64,000 nucleotides of DNA from Oscillospiraceae bacterium. GTDB lineage: Bacteria; Bacillota; Clostridia; Oscillospirales; Oscillospiraceae. Below are positions 41,854-52,447 of this stretch, one piece after another. The notes below the pieces were generated by a model. It worked only from the letters and a program-made list of their open reading frames with translations, searched no databases and was not told the DNA's origin. The translations under genes and the position numbers were made by a program. Position 1 is the stretch's first letter. Every line of letters starts with the position of its first letter. The stretch covers positions 1 to 64,000 of the forward strand of contig CACWYC010000003.1 of the NCBI GenBank assembly GCA_902765025.1. The letters are read 5' to 3'.

Positions 41854-43827
41854 ATGACCAAATCCCAAGCGAATAGCTACGGTGGCGTCAGGAAGAAACT
41901 GATGGGCGCTGTGGCCATGCTGCTGGTCGCCTCCATCATGGTGGTGTCCTCCACCTACGCATGGTTCACCCTGTCTACGGCTCCCGAGATCACCGGCATC
42001 AGCACCAGCGTCGGCGCCAACGGCAACCTGGAGATCGCGCTGCTGGACAACGAAACGGCTGCAGACATGAAAAAAATTGCCTCCAACGTGGGTGACAGCT
42101 CTGAGGTAAAGGCTGTCACTGCTGCCAACATCACCTGGGGTAACCTGGTGGACCTCAGCGACTCCAGCTACGGTACAAGCAAATTCGTGCTGAATCCCGC
42201 CCGGCTGAATCTGAACGGTGCTGCGGACAAACTGAACCGTGCCGCGAGCCTTATGGTTGCCGAGTATGGCGCTGATGGCCGGGTGACCAAGCTGAACGGG
42301 AATACCATCACAGGCCTCTACAAAGGCACTGTATTTGCGGGTGAGTCTGGGCCTAATCCGGCGGATCCCTATGGTGTTCGTGCTATTGGTGTTGCTGCCG
42401 GCATGAGTGAGGAGCAAATTGCCTTCCGCAACGCACGCATCACGGCTGCCAGCAAGTTGCTTAGCGCCTCCAATGGAATGGCAGCCGCGATCTCTGTTAA
42501 CGGAGCTGCCCTGGTGAACACCATTATTGCATACGCTAACACCGGAAGCGCTTACACGCCTACTGCGGACGATATTAGCCATATCAATGCAATTATTACT
42601 GCTGTTGGTACTGCAAAAACCAATATCGGTGATGCGATTCGATATGCCCAGTACGCATACAGCTTGAGCAAGGAAGAGGAAAATCCCCAGGAGCCCACTG
42701 GAACCGGTACTCCCGTAAAATACGAGGCGCCTTCGGATGATTTCCAGACCAATGTCAATGCGGCTATTGCTGCCTATGAGGATATTACTGTCCCCGCTTT
42801 ACTTGATGCGGAAAATGTAACGAAAAATGCTGTGGTAACCGCGCTGGATGCACTGGTCGACCGGACGCACTGTGTGATTGGCGGCAAGACCAATACGGAA
42901 CTGAACGGAATGAGTCAACAAGAGTTGACGAACTGGGGCATTGACAATATTTCAAATCTCACTGTTGTGATGAACAGCGAAAATACTGGTGCTCTTGCGA
43001 AGGTGGCAGCGGCCTCTGCCAACTACTCTGCGGGCGTCTCCATCCCTGGCCTGACTGTTCCCATGGGAGGAACAAATATGGTAATCGGCAGCGCGGCTAA
43101 TCCGATTCGTGCAACACTTAGTACGAATAAGACTTCCAGTGCGACCGATATGTCTGCCAGACTGGCTTCAATGGAGGCACCTGCTGCCACCGGCGACGCT
43201 GTGACCAATATCACGGACATTTACGGTTATGCTGTTGACTTTGCTGTTCGGACCAACGCTGCTGACAGCAAACTGAAGCTGCAGACTGCGGCTGCACAGA
43301 GAATCTATAGTGATGCTACTAATGAAGAGACAACCCAGGGTGGCGGTTCCTACATGGAGTTCACCAAGGATGGTACCTTGAGTGACACACAGTTCAAAGA
43401 CCTGATTGGTGCTGTGCGTGTGGTGTTTGTGAACGGTGCTAATGAGATTATTGCCGTTGCGGTGCCCGATGCAGGCACGCTTAGTGGTGTTACTACTGTG
43501 AAGGCTGAGCTGAAGCTTGTGAATTACACTATAGACTATTCCGATGGTGGCAGTGATAACGGTAAGATTCATGTCATGAACAACAATGATGTGGATTATA
43601 AGACCGGAGATGACAAAGCTGATCTCATGACATTGAGTCAGAATCAGGCTACCAAGCTGACGGCTCTCGTCTATCTGGATGGCGATGTGGTGGACAACTC
43701 TATGGTGTCCGCAACCAACGCGCAGTCCATGACCGGCAAGCTGAACCTGCAGTTCTCCTCCAGCGCTGATCTCAAGCCCATGGAGTATACGCCGCTGCGC
43801 AGCACGACTGCTCAGCAGAACCCCTGA
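41854..43827 (+). CDS. Large SipW-cognate-type surface fibre protein A
   Basis: A 657-residue protein. A short basic N-terminus and hydrophobic segment 17-35 lead into SSTYAWFTLSTAPEITG, resembling TasA-type signals processed by SipW after an Ala before an aromatic. A conserved N-domain follows (NITWGNLVDLSDSSYG; YGVRAIGVA), then a variable, largely helical Ala-rich middle (about 180-370). The conserved C-domain has YGYAVDFAVRTNAADSKL, QGGGSYMEF, LTALVYLDGDVVDNSMV and MTGKLNLQFSSSADLKP. No sortase motif. Shares both ends with the next two genes, like a flagellin or pilin with variable centre. Probable structural subunit. Confidence 0.7.
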   Translation: MTKSQANSYGGVRKKLMGAVAMLLVASIMVVSSTYAWFTLSTAPEITGISTSVGANGNLEIALLDNETAADMKKIASNVGDSSEVKAVTAANITWGNLVDLSDSSYGTSKFVLNPARLNLNGAADKLNRAASLMVAEYGADGRVTKLNGNTITGLYKGTVFAGESGPNPADPYGVRAIGVAAGMSEEQIAFRNARITAASKLLSASNGMAAAISVNGAALVNTIIAYANTGSAYTPTADDISHINAIITAVGTAKTNIGDAIRYAQYAYSLSKEEENPQEPTGTGTPVKYEAPSDDFQTNVNAAIAAYEDITVPALLDAENVTKNAVVTALDALVDRTHCVIGGKTNTELNGMSQQELTNWGIDNISNLTVVMNSENTGALAKVAAASANYSAGVSIPGLTVPMGGTNMVIGSAANPIRATLSTNKTSSATDMSARLASMEAPAATGDAVTNITDIYGYAVDFAVRTNAADSKLKLQTAAAQRIYSDATNEETTQGGGSYMEFTKDGTLSDTQFKDLIGAVRVVFVNGANEIIAVAVPDAGTLSGVTTVKAELKLVNYTIDYSDGGSDNGKIHVMNNNDVDYKTGDDKADLMTLSQNQATKLTALVYLDGDVVDNSMVSATNAQSMTGKLNLQFSSSADLKPMEYTPLRSTTAQQNP

Positions 43828-43860
43828 TGGGATAGCAGAGGATAACAAAAACGAATCAAT

Positions 43861-43894
43861 CCCCCGGCGCGGCGGGATGGCGCCGCGCCGGGGG
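43861..43894 (+). promoter_or_regulatory. Very strong intergenic hairpin between fibre genes A and B
   Basis: CCCCCGGCGCGGCG (43861-43874) pairs perfectly with 43881-43894 over 14 bases, loop GGATGG. It is followed by AACCCC rather than a T-run, so it is more likely an mRNA-stabilising or attenuation element than a classical terminator. Confidence 0.55.
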
Positions 43895-44016
43895 GAACCC
43901 CGAGAGATGTCCTTGACTGCTTCGCAGACGCGGAGCAGTGACGGATGTTTCCTGACAGTTCACTATTATCCCCCCAATATATCATAATTCGCCCAGTAAA
44001 CATGAGGAGAGACGAT

Positions 44017-46443
44017 ATGAAACAGTACAACACGGAGTTTAAGAGGCGGTTCCCCGGCCTGAGCGTGGCGGCCTTGCGCAGCAAGCTGATATCCACAGTG
44101 GCGCTGCTGCTGGTGGCGTCGTCGCTGCTGGTCACCTCGTCCTATGCCTGGTTCGTGCTGTCCACGGCGCCGGAGGTCTCCGGCATCCAGACCCAGGTGG
44201 GCGCCAACGGCAGCCTGGAGGTGGCGCTGATGAGCAGCGAGACATGGGAGCATCTGGACCGTCTGGATTTGGCTGATATTGATGAAAGTGCCGAAGAGAA
44301 TATCGGTGACGCCAACCTCACCTGGGGTAACCTTGTGAATCTGGCAGATCCCGCTTACGGCCTCGGCCTTATTGCATTGAACCCCTCCCGCCTCTATATT
44401 GAGCCGGACGGAGAGGGATATAAGATCAATTCCACCATTCTGAAAACCCCTGTTTATGCCGAGGATGGCCGTGTAAAGAGTCTGGATAAGACCTCTGCGG
44501 TTTCTTATATCTACAGTGGAAATGGTTTTAGCAGAGAGGGTTACGGTGTTCGTGCCATCGGTATCAATGCGAGCATGAGCGCGTTTCAATCCGGCTCTCA
44601 GACGTCACGCAGCGAGATGCGTACACACCAGAGTGCCGCCCGCACTGCCGCCAGCAATGTCTTGAATGATCGGGGCGGGGACCTTGCAAACATGGTTGTA
44701 AAATACACGCTGACAAACCAGACGACCGGCTACACAGATGCTGACATTCAGGCTGTGAAAAGCTTGGCTGAGGGCCTTCAGGTGGCTCTGGATGAGATTG
44801 AGCTGGCTTTGCGCCACACATTTGCTGGTTATATCGCTACGGAGGCGGCCAACATTGCTGCTGAGAACTATGAGGCCGCCCGAGATGAAGCTCTCAGTGA
44901 TGAAATGACCCTGGCCGACTTGCTGTCACTTTATCCGGGTATTTCCGGTGTGATCCCCGATTTTCAGAGCTATGTCTCCCTGCTGACAACGGATCAGCAG
45001 ACAATCACAACTGCAATTCAGACCTGCGATGAAAAAATGGCAGAGAAGGACTCCTTTACATGGTCAGAGATTTCGGAAATTGTCCTTCCTCTGATGGATA
45101 CTGACAAACTGCTGGTTCTTGGCAAAGAGATTGATGAATTAAAGAGCGAGGTCATGCCCGGCGGCAATCTCGATCTGAATGCAGCTCTCGGACTTGTTGC
45201 TGCCAATCAAGGTGTTACCATTACTGTGCCGTCCGGAAGTGGTGTTCTGTCTGACATTGCTGACTTTGCCGACGATTATTCAGCAAAGGTTACAGTGAGA
45301 GACATCCCCTTTGGCGAACAAAACATGAACGTGGATGTTGCGATGAATACTGCCACGGGGATGCCTACTGTGTATATCAGCGTATGCTACAGAGCGCTTG
45401 CTTCCAGTCAGGTGAATCCCAGCGCAGGCAGCAGCACCATGATCAACGATTTCTACGGCTACGCCGTGGATCTGGCTTTCCGCACGAACGCCGAGGAGAG
45501 CAATTTGCTTCTGCAGACCGAACCGGAAAACCGTGTTTATGAGGGTAGCACTGAAAATGCCAATCTTCAGGGTGGCGGAAGCTACATGACCTTCCACACG
45601 GATGCGAATCTTTCTGCCACAAAGATGGTGAAGCTGATGCGGGGTATCCGCGTCGTCTTTATGGATCAGGATCAGAAGGTGATCGCTATTGCGGCACTCA
45701 ACTGTACGCTGGGCAAGGATGCCTATACCGAGATGGAGCAGGCGGAGAAGATCGAGACCGGTATGTATGCCTATCTGACGGGCATTGGCGAGCCTCAAAT
45801 ATCGGACCGTATTGACTATGATTCTTATTCACACCTGCCGGATGAGTCTGCGGTTACCTTTAATGCTGATGCCGGAACGGTTAGCGCAAAGCTGTATCTT
45901 TACGGATATAGTATGCCGTCCGGTGGCGGCACCGGGAATGGCGGAAAGAGCGGAGCGTTGGCGCTCAGCGACGAGCCCCTTGCATCGAATGTTATCATGC
46001 CGCTGCAACAGGATATTCCGCAGCGCCTTACTGCGGTAGTGTACATCGACGGCAGCTATGTGACGAATGCAACTGTTGCAGCAGACGCTGCCCGCTCCAT
46101 GACAGGAACATTGAACCTGCAGTTCTCCAGCGATGCTTTGTTGATGCCCGCAGAGAATTCCGCGCTGCGTAGCGGTGGCGAAGATGAGACAGAGACTCCG
46201 CTGCCTCAAAGCTTAGCTGAGGGAGGGAACCTTGATCTCAGCGCCGTAGCAGCGGCGACATTTGGTGACAGCGAAGTAACATGGACATCTCTCGATGAGG
46301 GAATTGCCATTGTGTCAGGTGGTGTAGTTACCGGTATTTCCGAAGGGGAGACGACTATTCGGATCAGCGGGATGATAGATGATTCACCGGCCACATTGGA
46401 TGTACCGATTGTGGTGACGGCGTCGGAATCATCCGGATCTTAA
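44017..46443 (+). CDS. Large SipW-cognate-type surface fibre protein B with Big2 domain
   Basis: An 808-residue paralogue of the preceding protein. A 25-residue cytosolic lead and hydrophobic helix end in TSSYAWFVLSTAPEVSGI (AWF at 44-46). Conserved blocks are NLTWGNLVNLADPAYG, YGVRAIGINASM, YGYAVDLAFRTNAEESNL, QGGGSYMTF, LTAVVYIDGSYVTNATV and MTGTLNLQFSSDALLMP. The middle (about 200-430) is helical and unrelated in detail. At the C-terminus (about 730-808) is a Big2-like Ig domain (VTWTSLDEGIAIVSGGVVTG) absent from protein A, suggesting surface or carbohydrate adhesion. ATG at 44017 fits GAGGAGA upstream. Confidence 0.7.
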   Translation: MKQYNTEFKRRFPGLSVAALRSKLISTVALLLVASSLLVTSSYAWFVLSTAPEVSGIQTQVGANGSLEVALMSSETWEHLDRLDLADIDESAEENIGDANLTWGNLVNLADPAYGLGLIALNPSRLYIEPDGEGYKINSTILKTPVYAEDGRVKSLDKTSAVSYIYSGNGFSREGYGVRAIGINASMSAFQSGSQTSRSEMRTHQSAARTAASNVLNDRGGDLANMVVKYTLTNQTTGYTDADIQAVKSLAEGLQVALDEIELALRHTFAGYIATEAANIAAENYEAARDEALSDEMTLADLLSLYPGISGVIPDFQSYVSLLTTDQQTITTAIQTCDEKMAEKDSFTWSEISEIVLPLMDTDKLLVLGKEIDELKSEVMPGGNLDLNAALGLVAANQGVTITVPSGSGVLSDIADFADDYSAKVTVRDIPFGEQNMNVDVAMNTATGMPTVYISVCYRALASSQVNPSAGSSTMINDFYGYAVDLAFRTNAEESNLLLQTEPENRVYEGSTENANLQGGGSYMTFHTDANLSATKMVKLMRGIRVVFMDQDQKVIAIAALNCTLGKDAYTEMEQAEKIETGMYAYLTGIGEPQISDRIDYDSYSHLPDESAVTFNADAGTVSAKLYLYGYSMPSGGGTGNGGKSGALALSDEPLASNVIMPLQQDIPQRLTAVVYIDGSYVTNATVAADAARSMTGTLNLQFSSDALLMPAENSALRSGGEDETETPLPQSLAEGGNLDLSAVAAATFGDSEVTWTSLDEGIAIVSGGVVTGISEGETTIRISGMIDDSPATLDVPIVVTASESSGS

Positions 46444-46574
46444 GTTTGACACATGTATAAACCTTTGCAGTATCAGCACAAACAATAGCAGGCCCTTCGA
46501 TAGAGAATAATTAAGAGATAGTAGAGTAACCAGTCATACACCTTACCGAGGTGTAGAGCGGGGAGGATGCCAAC

Positions 46575-49500
46575 GTGAGACAAGACACAGTAAGGCGAAT
46601 AAAGATTTATCAGGAGCGGCTTCCACACATCAGGGAAAAGATCGGTGCCGCAGGCCTTGCACTCCTGATTGCGGGAGTTGTGGCGATGTCTGCCACTTTC
46701 GCCTGGGTTACGCTCTCCCGAGCCCCCGAAGTGGCTGGCCTCACTACCAGTATGTCTGCCAACGGCAGCTTGGAGATTGCTCTGAGCAAGCCTGACGGCA
46801 GTGCTCCGGATGAGTTTGATGTGGATGAGTCCGTGGGTATCAGCAGTGACGTTACCGTGTCCAACTTGGCGTGGGGTAACCTTGTGAATCTGTATGACCC
46901 CAGCTACGGCATCAACGGTATAGCCCTTCGCCCGGCTCAGCTGGAAACTGCCAGCTTGCTGACGCGCCCGCTTAAGGGCGCCGTCTATGGCAGTGACGGT
47001 CGTGCGAAAGAGCTGAGCACGGATTACTCCTATGTCACATGGGATCCGCTCAGAGAAAAATTCATTACCAGTTCCGGCGTCTATGGTGTTCGTGCCATCG
47101 CCACATATAAGCTCTCTGAGGAGGCGTCCGGCGCCGATGTGCAGGCCAAAAAAGAGATGCTGCGTCAGGTGGAAAATGCGCATGACACTGTCGACATACT
47201 GTACGCAGATATGCGTGATAATTCCTTCTCGCAGCTTCAGGGATTAATTAGCGTGTATGCACAGGATTCAATCGACGGCAAGAACACAGAGTTATCAGCG
47301 TATCTGAAGAACTTGATTTCCTGCTTCAATGCTATGCTGAGGGCCATGGACGCCCAGAAGGAAGCCTATGTGGCACTGGCCAACTTCCAACTGTTCATGG
47401 ATGCGCAGAACTCTGGGCAGACCTACACCCCCACAACCTGGGACAATTTGGTTGCCAATCGCGCAAATTATAATGTGGGCTCAATTCCTGATTTGACAGG
47501 GCTGACAAACAAGTATAAGTCAAATAAACCCAGCAATACAGATGCAATAGATGCAGCGGTCAGCGCAAACGCCGAGGCGGCCCATACGGCTGCAGAGAGA
47601 GGCATCTCCACCCATGGCATTATCTCGCTGGTTGGTCTGACTCAGTTCGTTTCCGACTATAATACGTTGGTAGACGATATCGGCTACCTGAATCAATACC
47701 AGAGCAACTACGAAGCCGGCACCGGACATTATTACTGGGGGAGCGGCGGAGTGAGTGGGCATCAGATTAATAACATGGTTGCCGATTTGATTGATTACAG
47801 CCATATGACGGTGGTTGTATCGGACGATTCTGAATTGATTCTTACAGAGCTGGGCGCCAATAAAACAAAGGCTATGGGTCTTCTGGGCGGGGAAAAGACC
47901 ATCAAGGTATACGGCGGCATCATGACACGCTTTGAGCAGCTTGCCGTTGGTGGCGATTACCGACTCAGAGCGAATCGACCCGGTTGCACTATATCTGTAA
48001 CTGTCGAAGCGCCTATAATTGGAACAACGCGAGTAACGGTAAACGGCGTCGCAGAGACTATGGGCGGCTTCGTCAAGATTGATGAAAGCAATAACAATAA
48101 ACCTAAATTCGATAGTTCCAGCTACTTTTCGCTGAATAAGGCAATCACCGAGAAAAAAGACTTGATTCCTACTGATATGGAGGCAGAGGATACATATGGT
48201 CTGGTGGTAGACCTGTGGCTCCGTACCAATACGGAAAGCACCAAGCTTACGCTGGAGCCTGCCACCGCAAAGAGCGAGAATGGTACTATTGTCCGTTACG
48301 ATGGTATCAACCGCGTCTGGGGTTCCGCGGAAGAGGCGGAGCTGCTGCCCAGCGGCAGTACCACTCAGGGCGGAGGGTCGTGCTATGTCTACTATGCGGA
48401 TACGCCTGAGGACATGCAGCGATCATTGGATTTGCTCTCCGCCATGAAGGTGGCGTTTGTAGATGAGACGGGCCATCTGATGGCTGTTGGTGAAATGGAT
48501 ACCGCCAACTATTTTGCTGCAAATGGACGTATTACAGTTCCCATGCTGCTGGATTCCACCAACTCTCATACCACCTATAGTGTGACAAATGCTTCCGGCG
48601 AAGTTGTGGAAGCACGCGCTATTGCCACAATGTACGCTGACGTTCCCTTGCGGCTTACAGCCATAATGTACCTCGATGGCGCGTTCCTGAATAATGACAT
48701 GGTCCTGGCTGCGGCTGAAATAGAGGGACAGTTGAATTTGCAATTTGGTTCTTCTGTCCAGCTTACCACTGTGGGCAATATGGACCTTATGGACGACGTC
48801 CGAACGGTTACCGCTTCCGCCACAGTGACAGAGATGGACTATGGCAACGCCGCAAGTGATGCGGATTTGACCACGGATGTGCTTGTCAGCGTTTTGGGAG
48901 TGGATCCTGACACGATGACTGCTTTCTTCGTTCGTGAGATTAACAGCCAGCAGGGAAGCCGTGAAGAGGAAATGACATTCACCAAGCAGTCTGGTGGTGA
49001 ATGGCTCGGCAGCTATACATTTAAGACTCCCGGCGTCTACCATCTGCGCCATATTCGTCTAAACGGCATCGACTTTCCTCTGGAGCAGCCTGTGGACGTT
49101 GAGGTAACCGGCTTCGTGGTGTCCGAGGTATCCTGGGGTGAAAGTGAGGACAGCGTCAGCATCATTACCTCTGATGCTTCCTATTCCGAGACAGTAAGTG
49201 TCAGATTTGCTGTGAATGACCGCAGCAAGATGCCTGCTAAGGTTAACGCTCGTTTTGTTCGCCAGGATGGCAACCAGGTGGATGTACCTCTGGCCTATAC
49301 GGCGTCCTCCGGCGGTCGCTGGATTGGCAAAACTACGTTCACCAGCTCCGGCGAGTATGTTTTGTCCTACCTGGTTTTTGATGGAAATTATAAGGATCTC
49401 CAGGCGGTGGGCTTGCACAAAACGCTGAATCTCAAGCTGGGACTGTATGCCCGAGTTACGAATGCCGGCGGCGCTTTGAGTCACACATACGATCCGGAGA

Positions 49501-52373
49501 AGGCCCAGGCGGGAGTTTATAACAAGGATGTTATCGTTCAAATTTTTGATAATTCCGGACAGGAACTTCAAAACCTGACCGGTGCACGTCTGTACTATTC
49601 CAATGGCGGATCTGCAACGAATACAATTAATACCGACCTGACCTGGGATGAGGGTAACCGTTATTACGTCGGTACACTTCCCATTGTCAGACCCGGTCGC
49701 TATACCTATGCCTATGTGAGAAGCGAAGGTAATTATATCACTCGTGCTTATGAGAGCCCCGTGTACACAATCATCAGCCCCGATCCGCCTACCTACAAGG
49801 TGGATGCATCAAAGAGCACTTACCACGACACGATACAGTTTGCTCCGCTGACCAACGATGCGGTGATGGATCACCTTGTTATTGCCCACAGCGAGTCTGC
49901 ACTGGTCACTGCAGTGGTACATAACAGCGTAACCGGAAAGATCTATGAGCTCGACAGTGAGTCCGGCGGTATGATCTATACCGACAATGGTTGGCTTCTT
50001 AAGCTGCCCACCTATACCCTGGACATTGATGAACAGGGTGCGCCGCTTCCAAACGCCAAGTACACACAGGAGGGCGAGTGGAAGCTGCTGGCAGTCTTTA
50101 TCTCTGATTGCTTTGATGAGAATTCGAATCAACGCACCGCAGAGAATCCCATTATTTGGATTGGCTCTGATGAACTCTCGCGGCAGTACGCCAGCGCGGC
50201 AGGGATAAGCGGAGCGACAAAGAATTTCAGTAAGCTCAGCACCACAGTATCATGCACTGTCAAAGTGACGATGCAGCCTGGTACAACAGCGCTGGGCAGC
50301 GTGAGCACGCCCTTCTTTGCCCCATTCTCTGTCAGCGATGTGGGTATGTCCGTGCTTGTTACGGATGAGAATGACAACGTGATTCCCGCTTCCAAAATCG
50401 GTGACGTCAAGCTGAATCTTAACTACGTAGCGCCTACTGCCACGGCAGAGTATGGCTACAAGGTGTTGGCAGGTGCTAATACAAGTTACGTTGTCTCGCT
50501 GAACAGCCAGGACCCCGATACCGGGCGCAGGACAGTCAGCGAAGTGAACGGCGCCAGTGATTATGACTGGCACTATGTGGGTACCTATAATGTCAACAAT
50601 CTGCAGGTTACGATTGGCAATACCACACTGACCTACCAGAATAATAACGCCTCTGCAGGAGTTCCGGAGAAATACACTATCACCACGGCAGCGCCTACGG
50701 CTGAGAATGTCACCGTACCTTCGGAGAATATCACCGGACCTACGGCAGTTTTGGGCAAGGTGGGCAATAGCATTACAGGCACGTTCCTCCAGGCGCAAAA
50801 TCCCAATGTTAACGCCAGAATCAAGCTGGAAACACCTGATGGCAGTAACGCCCAGTATGTCAACATGGACGGCTTGACCATGCAGCTTGTTATGACCTAT
50901 CAGGATGGCAAGACCGCCCCCAATGGCGGCTATTCCTGGACCGGTACAAGTCAGTATGAGACGGTTACCATCAATATGACCTACAACAGCGGTGTTTTTA
51001 GTACATCGGCTTCGCCGCTACTTGCTGGCACCTATTCGGCCCGGATTATATGCAATGTGGGCGAAGATAGTATTTCCAGGAATCTGAACGATGTCAGCGT
51101 GTATTCCAGCAGCCCGACACTTAGCGTCAAGGGCGTTACTCCGAGTGTGGGGAATTCTTTTGAGATTAACACCTACACGGGAGCGAACGCGCAATATTGG
51201 GGCAACAGAACGGCTGTTTCTGTAGAGAATTATTATTCAAGCGAGTACGCAAATGTGTATATTAAGGCCAGCGAAGGTTACGCATATTATGATGAAGATA
51301 AATTGATTGATGATATCAGCATCGTTGACTATACGTTGCCTACGGTTTCCCTTGAATTGGGCAATATCGGATCTCAGATTCAGGCGTGTCAGAGCATTAC
51401 GGCATCTATTCCGAACAATGATACGAATAGCTTTTTCGATTTTTCTGATGGCAAAAGGGTATCATCTTGCTCTATTGGTAGGATTACTTCTAGTACATTT
51501 AATTATACGGCGGCTTACCTTATTTTTTTCTCAAGAGATTACCCTGTGTCGTATGAGGTACCGCATACTATCGGAGAGCAGAAAATCCACTTTATTAACG
51601 TTCAGGAAACAAACGGAGCAGTCTTTACTGTTGAAACAAACACAATAACGATTCGTGAGACCAATTCTGCACCTCCTAAAATATCCTTCATTGCGATTGA
51701 TGGGTATGAGACACCGCAAGAGCATGTAAGTCATGATGGTGGGCCTTTCAGCTTTGTGCTTCCCTCATCGATTGGAACAACGACAGGAGAGTATGATAAA
51801 ACGGACGAATCTGTCGACTGGACAGAAGTACGTAGGGCTATCGATAAAAAAACGTTCCTTGTGAGCAAGACTGCGACAGTGACAGTTGAGTACTACAAAC
51901 CCACATGTGGCTCGACAACATATGCTAAGGCAGAAGGTGAATATTGGTTCCACAAATACGATAGAACTACACTTGAGGAAACAAAGACATCCTCTGTCCA
52001 GAGATATCGAGCGGAATACGGCGTAACAGGATGGGTTGTTAATGGTGTAAGATTTGATCCCGGTGAAAGCATCACGATTTCGAGCGTCGTTACAGCTAGA
52101 CCGATTATTGATGTCATATCGGAGAATCCGATTGGTCCAGCAAGTGTTCAGACCACGATGCGCACAACGATATCTGATAAAGATATGGGGCTAGAAAAAA
52201 CAACGTTTACAACTAGTAAAAATCACACAAGCAATGCGGCTGCGAAGGAGGAAGCTGAAGAACAATATAAGAATAAACTGCCATCAGGATACACGTGGTT
52301 CGACGCCAACAACCACCAGGCTGACTTGCATTATGATGTACCGCAGGTAGAAACTGCGATTAGTCTGTCATAG
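46575..52373 (+). CDS. Giant SipW-cognate-type surface protein (1,932 residues)
   Basis: It begins with a 22-residue charged lead and a membrane-type segment ending SATFAWVTLSRAPEVAGL. The same N-domain follows (NLAWGNLVNLYDPSYG, YGVRAIA), then a variable helical middle and the conserved C-block (YGLVVDLWLRTNTESTKL, QGGGSCYVYY, LTAIMYLDGAFLNNDMV, LNLQFGSSVQL) up to about residue 740. Then come tandem Ig-like repeats (about 750-845, 846-955, 956-1065; each with G-x-W/Y-x-G, F/T and G-x-Y-x-L/Y) and further beta-rich domains to 1932. No sortase motif. GTG start after GGGGAGG. The last third is markedly more AT-rich than the rest. Likely an adhesin tip or stalk of the fibre. Confidence 0.7.
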   Translation: MRQDTVRRIKIYQERLPHIREKIGAAGLALLIAGVVAMSATFAWVTLSRAPEVAGLTTSMSANGSLEIALSKPDGSAPDEFDVDESVGISSDVTVSNLAWGNLVNLYDPSYGINGIALRPAQLETASLLTRPLKGAVYGSDGRAKELSTDYSYVTWDPLREKFITSSGVYGVRAIATYKLSEEASGADVQAKKEMLRQVENAHDTVDILYADMRDNSFSQLQGLISVYAQDSIDGKNTELSAYLKNLISCFNAMLRAMDAQKEAYVALANFQLFMDAQNSGQTYTPTTWDNLVANRANYNVGSIPDLTGLTNKYKSNKPSNTDAIDAAVSANAEAAHTAAERGISTHGIISLVGLTQFVSDYNTLVDDIGYLNQYQSNYEAGTGHYYWGSGGVSGHQINNMVADLIDYSHMTVVVSDDSELILTELGANKTKAMGLLGGEKTIKVYGGIMTRFEQLAVGGDYRLRANRPGCTISVTVEAPIIGTTRVTVNGVAETMGGFVKIDESNNNKPKFDSSSYFSLNKAITEKKDLIPTDMEAEDTYGLVVDLWLRTNTESTKLTLEPATAKSENGTIVRYDGINRVWGSAEEAELLPSGSTTQGGGSCYVYYADTPEDMQRSLDLLSAMKVAFVDETGHLMAVGEMDTANYFAANGRITVPMLLDSTNSHTTYSVTNASGEVVEARAIATMYADVPLRLTAIMYLDGAFLNNDMVLAAAEIEGQLNLQFGSSVQLTTVGNMDLMDDVRTVTASATVTEMDYGNAASDADLTTDVLVSVLGVDPDTMTAFFVREINSQQGSREEEMTFTKQSGGEWLGSYTFKTPGVYHLRHIRLNGIDFPLEQPVDVEVTGFVVSEVSWGESEDSVSIITSDASYSETVSVRFAVNDRSKMPAKVNARFVRQDGNQVDVPLAYTASSGGRWIGKTTFTSSGEYVLSYLVFDGNYKDLQAVGLHKTLNLKLGLYARVTNAGGALSHTYDPEKAQAGVYNKDVIVQIFDNSGQELQNLTGARLYYSNGGSATNTINTDLTWDEGNRYYVGTLPIVRPGRYTYAYVRSEGNYITRAYESPVYTIISPDPPTYKVDASKSTYHDTIQFAPLTNDAVMDHLVIAHSESALVTAVVHNSVTGKIYELDSESGGMIYTDNGWLLKLPTYTLDIDEQGAPLPNAKYTQEGEWKLLAVFISDCFDENSNQRTAENPIIWIGSDELSRQYASAAGISGATKNFSKLSTTVSCTVKVTMQPGTTALGSVSTPFFAPFSVSDVGMSVLVTDENDNVIPASKIGDVKLNLNYVAPTATAEYGYKVLAGANTSYVVSLNSQDPDTGRRTVSEVNGASDYDWHYVGTYNVNNLQVTIGNTTLTYQNNNASAGVPEKYTITTAAPTAENVTVPSENITGPTAVLGKVGNSITGTFLQAQNPNVNARIKLETPDGSNAQYVNMDGLTMQLVMTYQDGKTAPNGGYSWTGTSQYETVTINMTYNSGVFSTSASPLLAGTYSARIICNVGEDSISRNLNDVSVYSSSPTLSVKGVTPSVGNSFEINTYTGANAQYWGNRTAVSVENYYSSEYANVYIKASEGYAYYDEDKLIDDISIVDYTLPTVSLELGNIGSQIQACQSITASIPNNDTNSFFDFSDGKRVSSCSIGRITSSTFNYTAAYLIFFSRDYPVSYEVPHTIGEQKIHFINVQETNGAVFTVETNTITIRETNSAPPKISFIAIDGYETPQEHVSHDGGPFSFVLPSSIGTTTGEYDKTDESVDWTEVRRAIDKKTFLVSKTATVTVEYYKPTCGSTTYAKAEGEYWFHKYDRTTLEETKTSSVQRYRAEYGVTGWVVNGVRFDPGESITISSVVTARPIIDVISENPIGPASVQTTMRTTISDKDMGLEKTTFTTSKNHTSNAAAKEEAEEQYKNKLPSGYTWFDANNHQADLHYDVPQVETAISLS

Positions 52374-52447
52374 TGACGTGATACTGGACAGTGCGAGCGA
52401 ATAATACATCGTCACTGTGCGGCCCAGAGAAAGAGAGGTGTTCGGAT

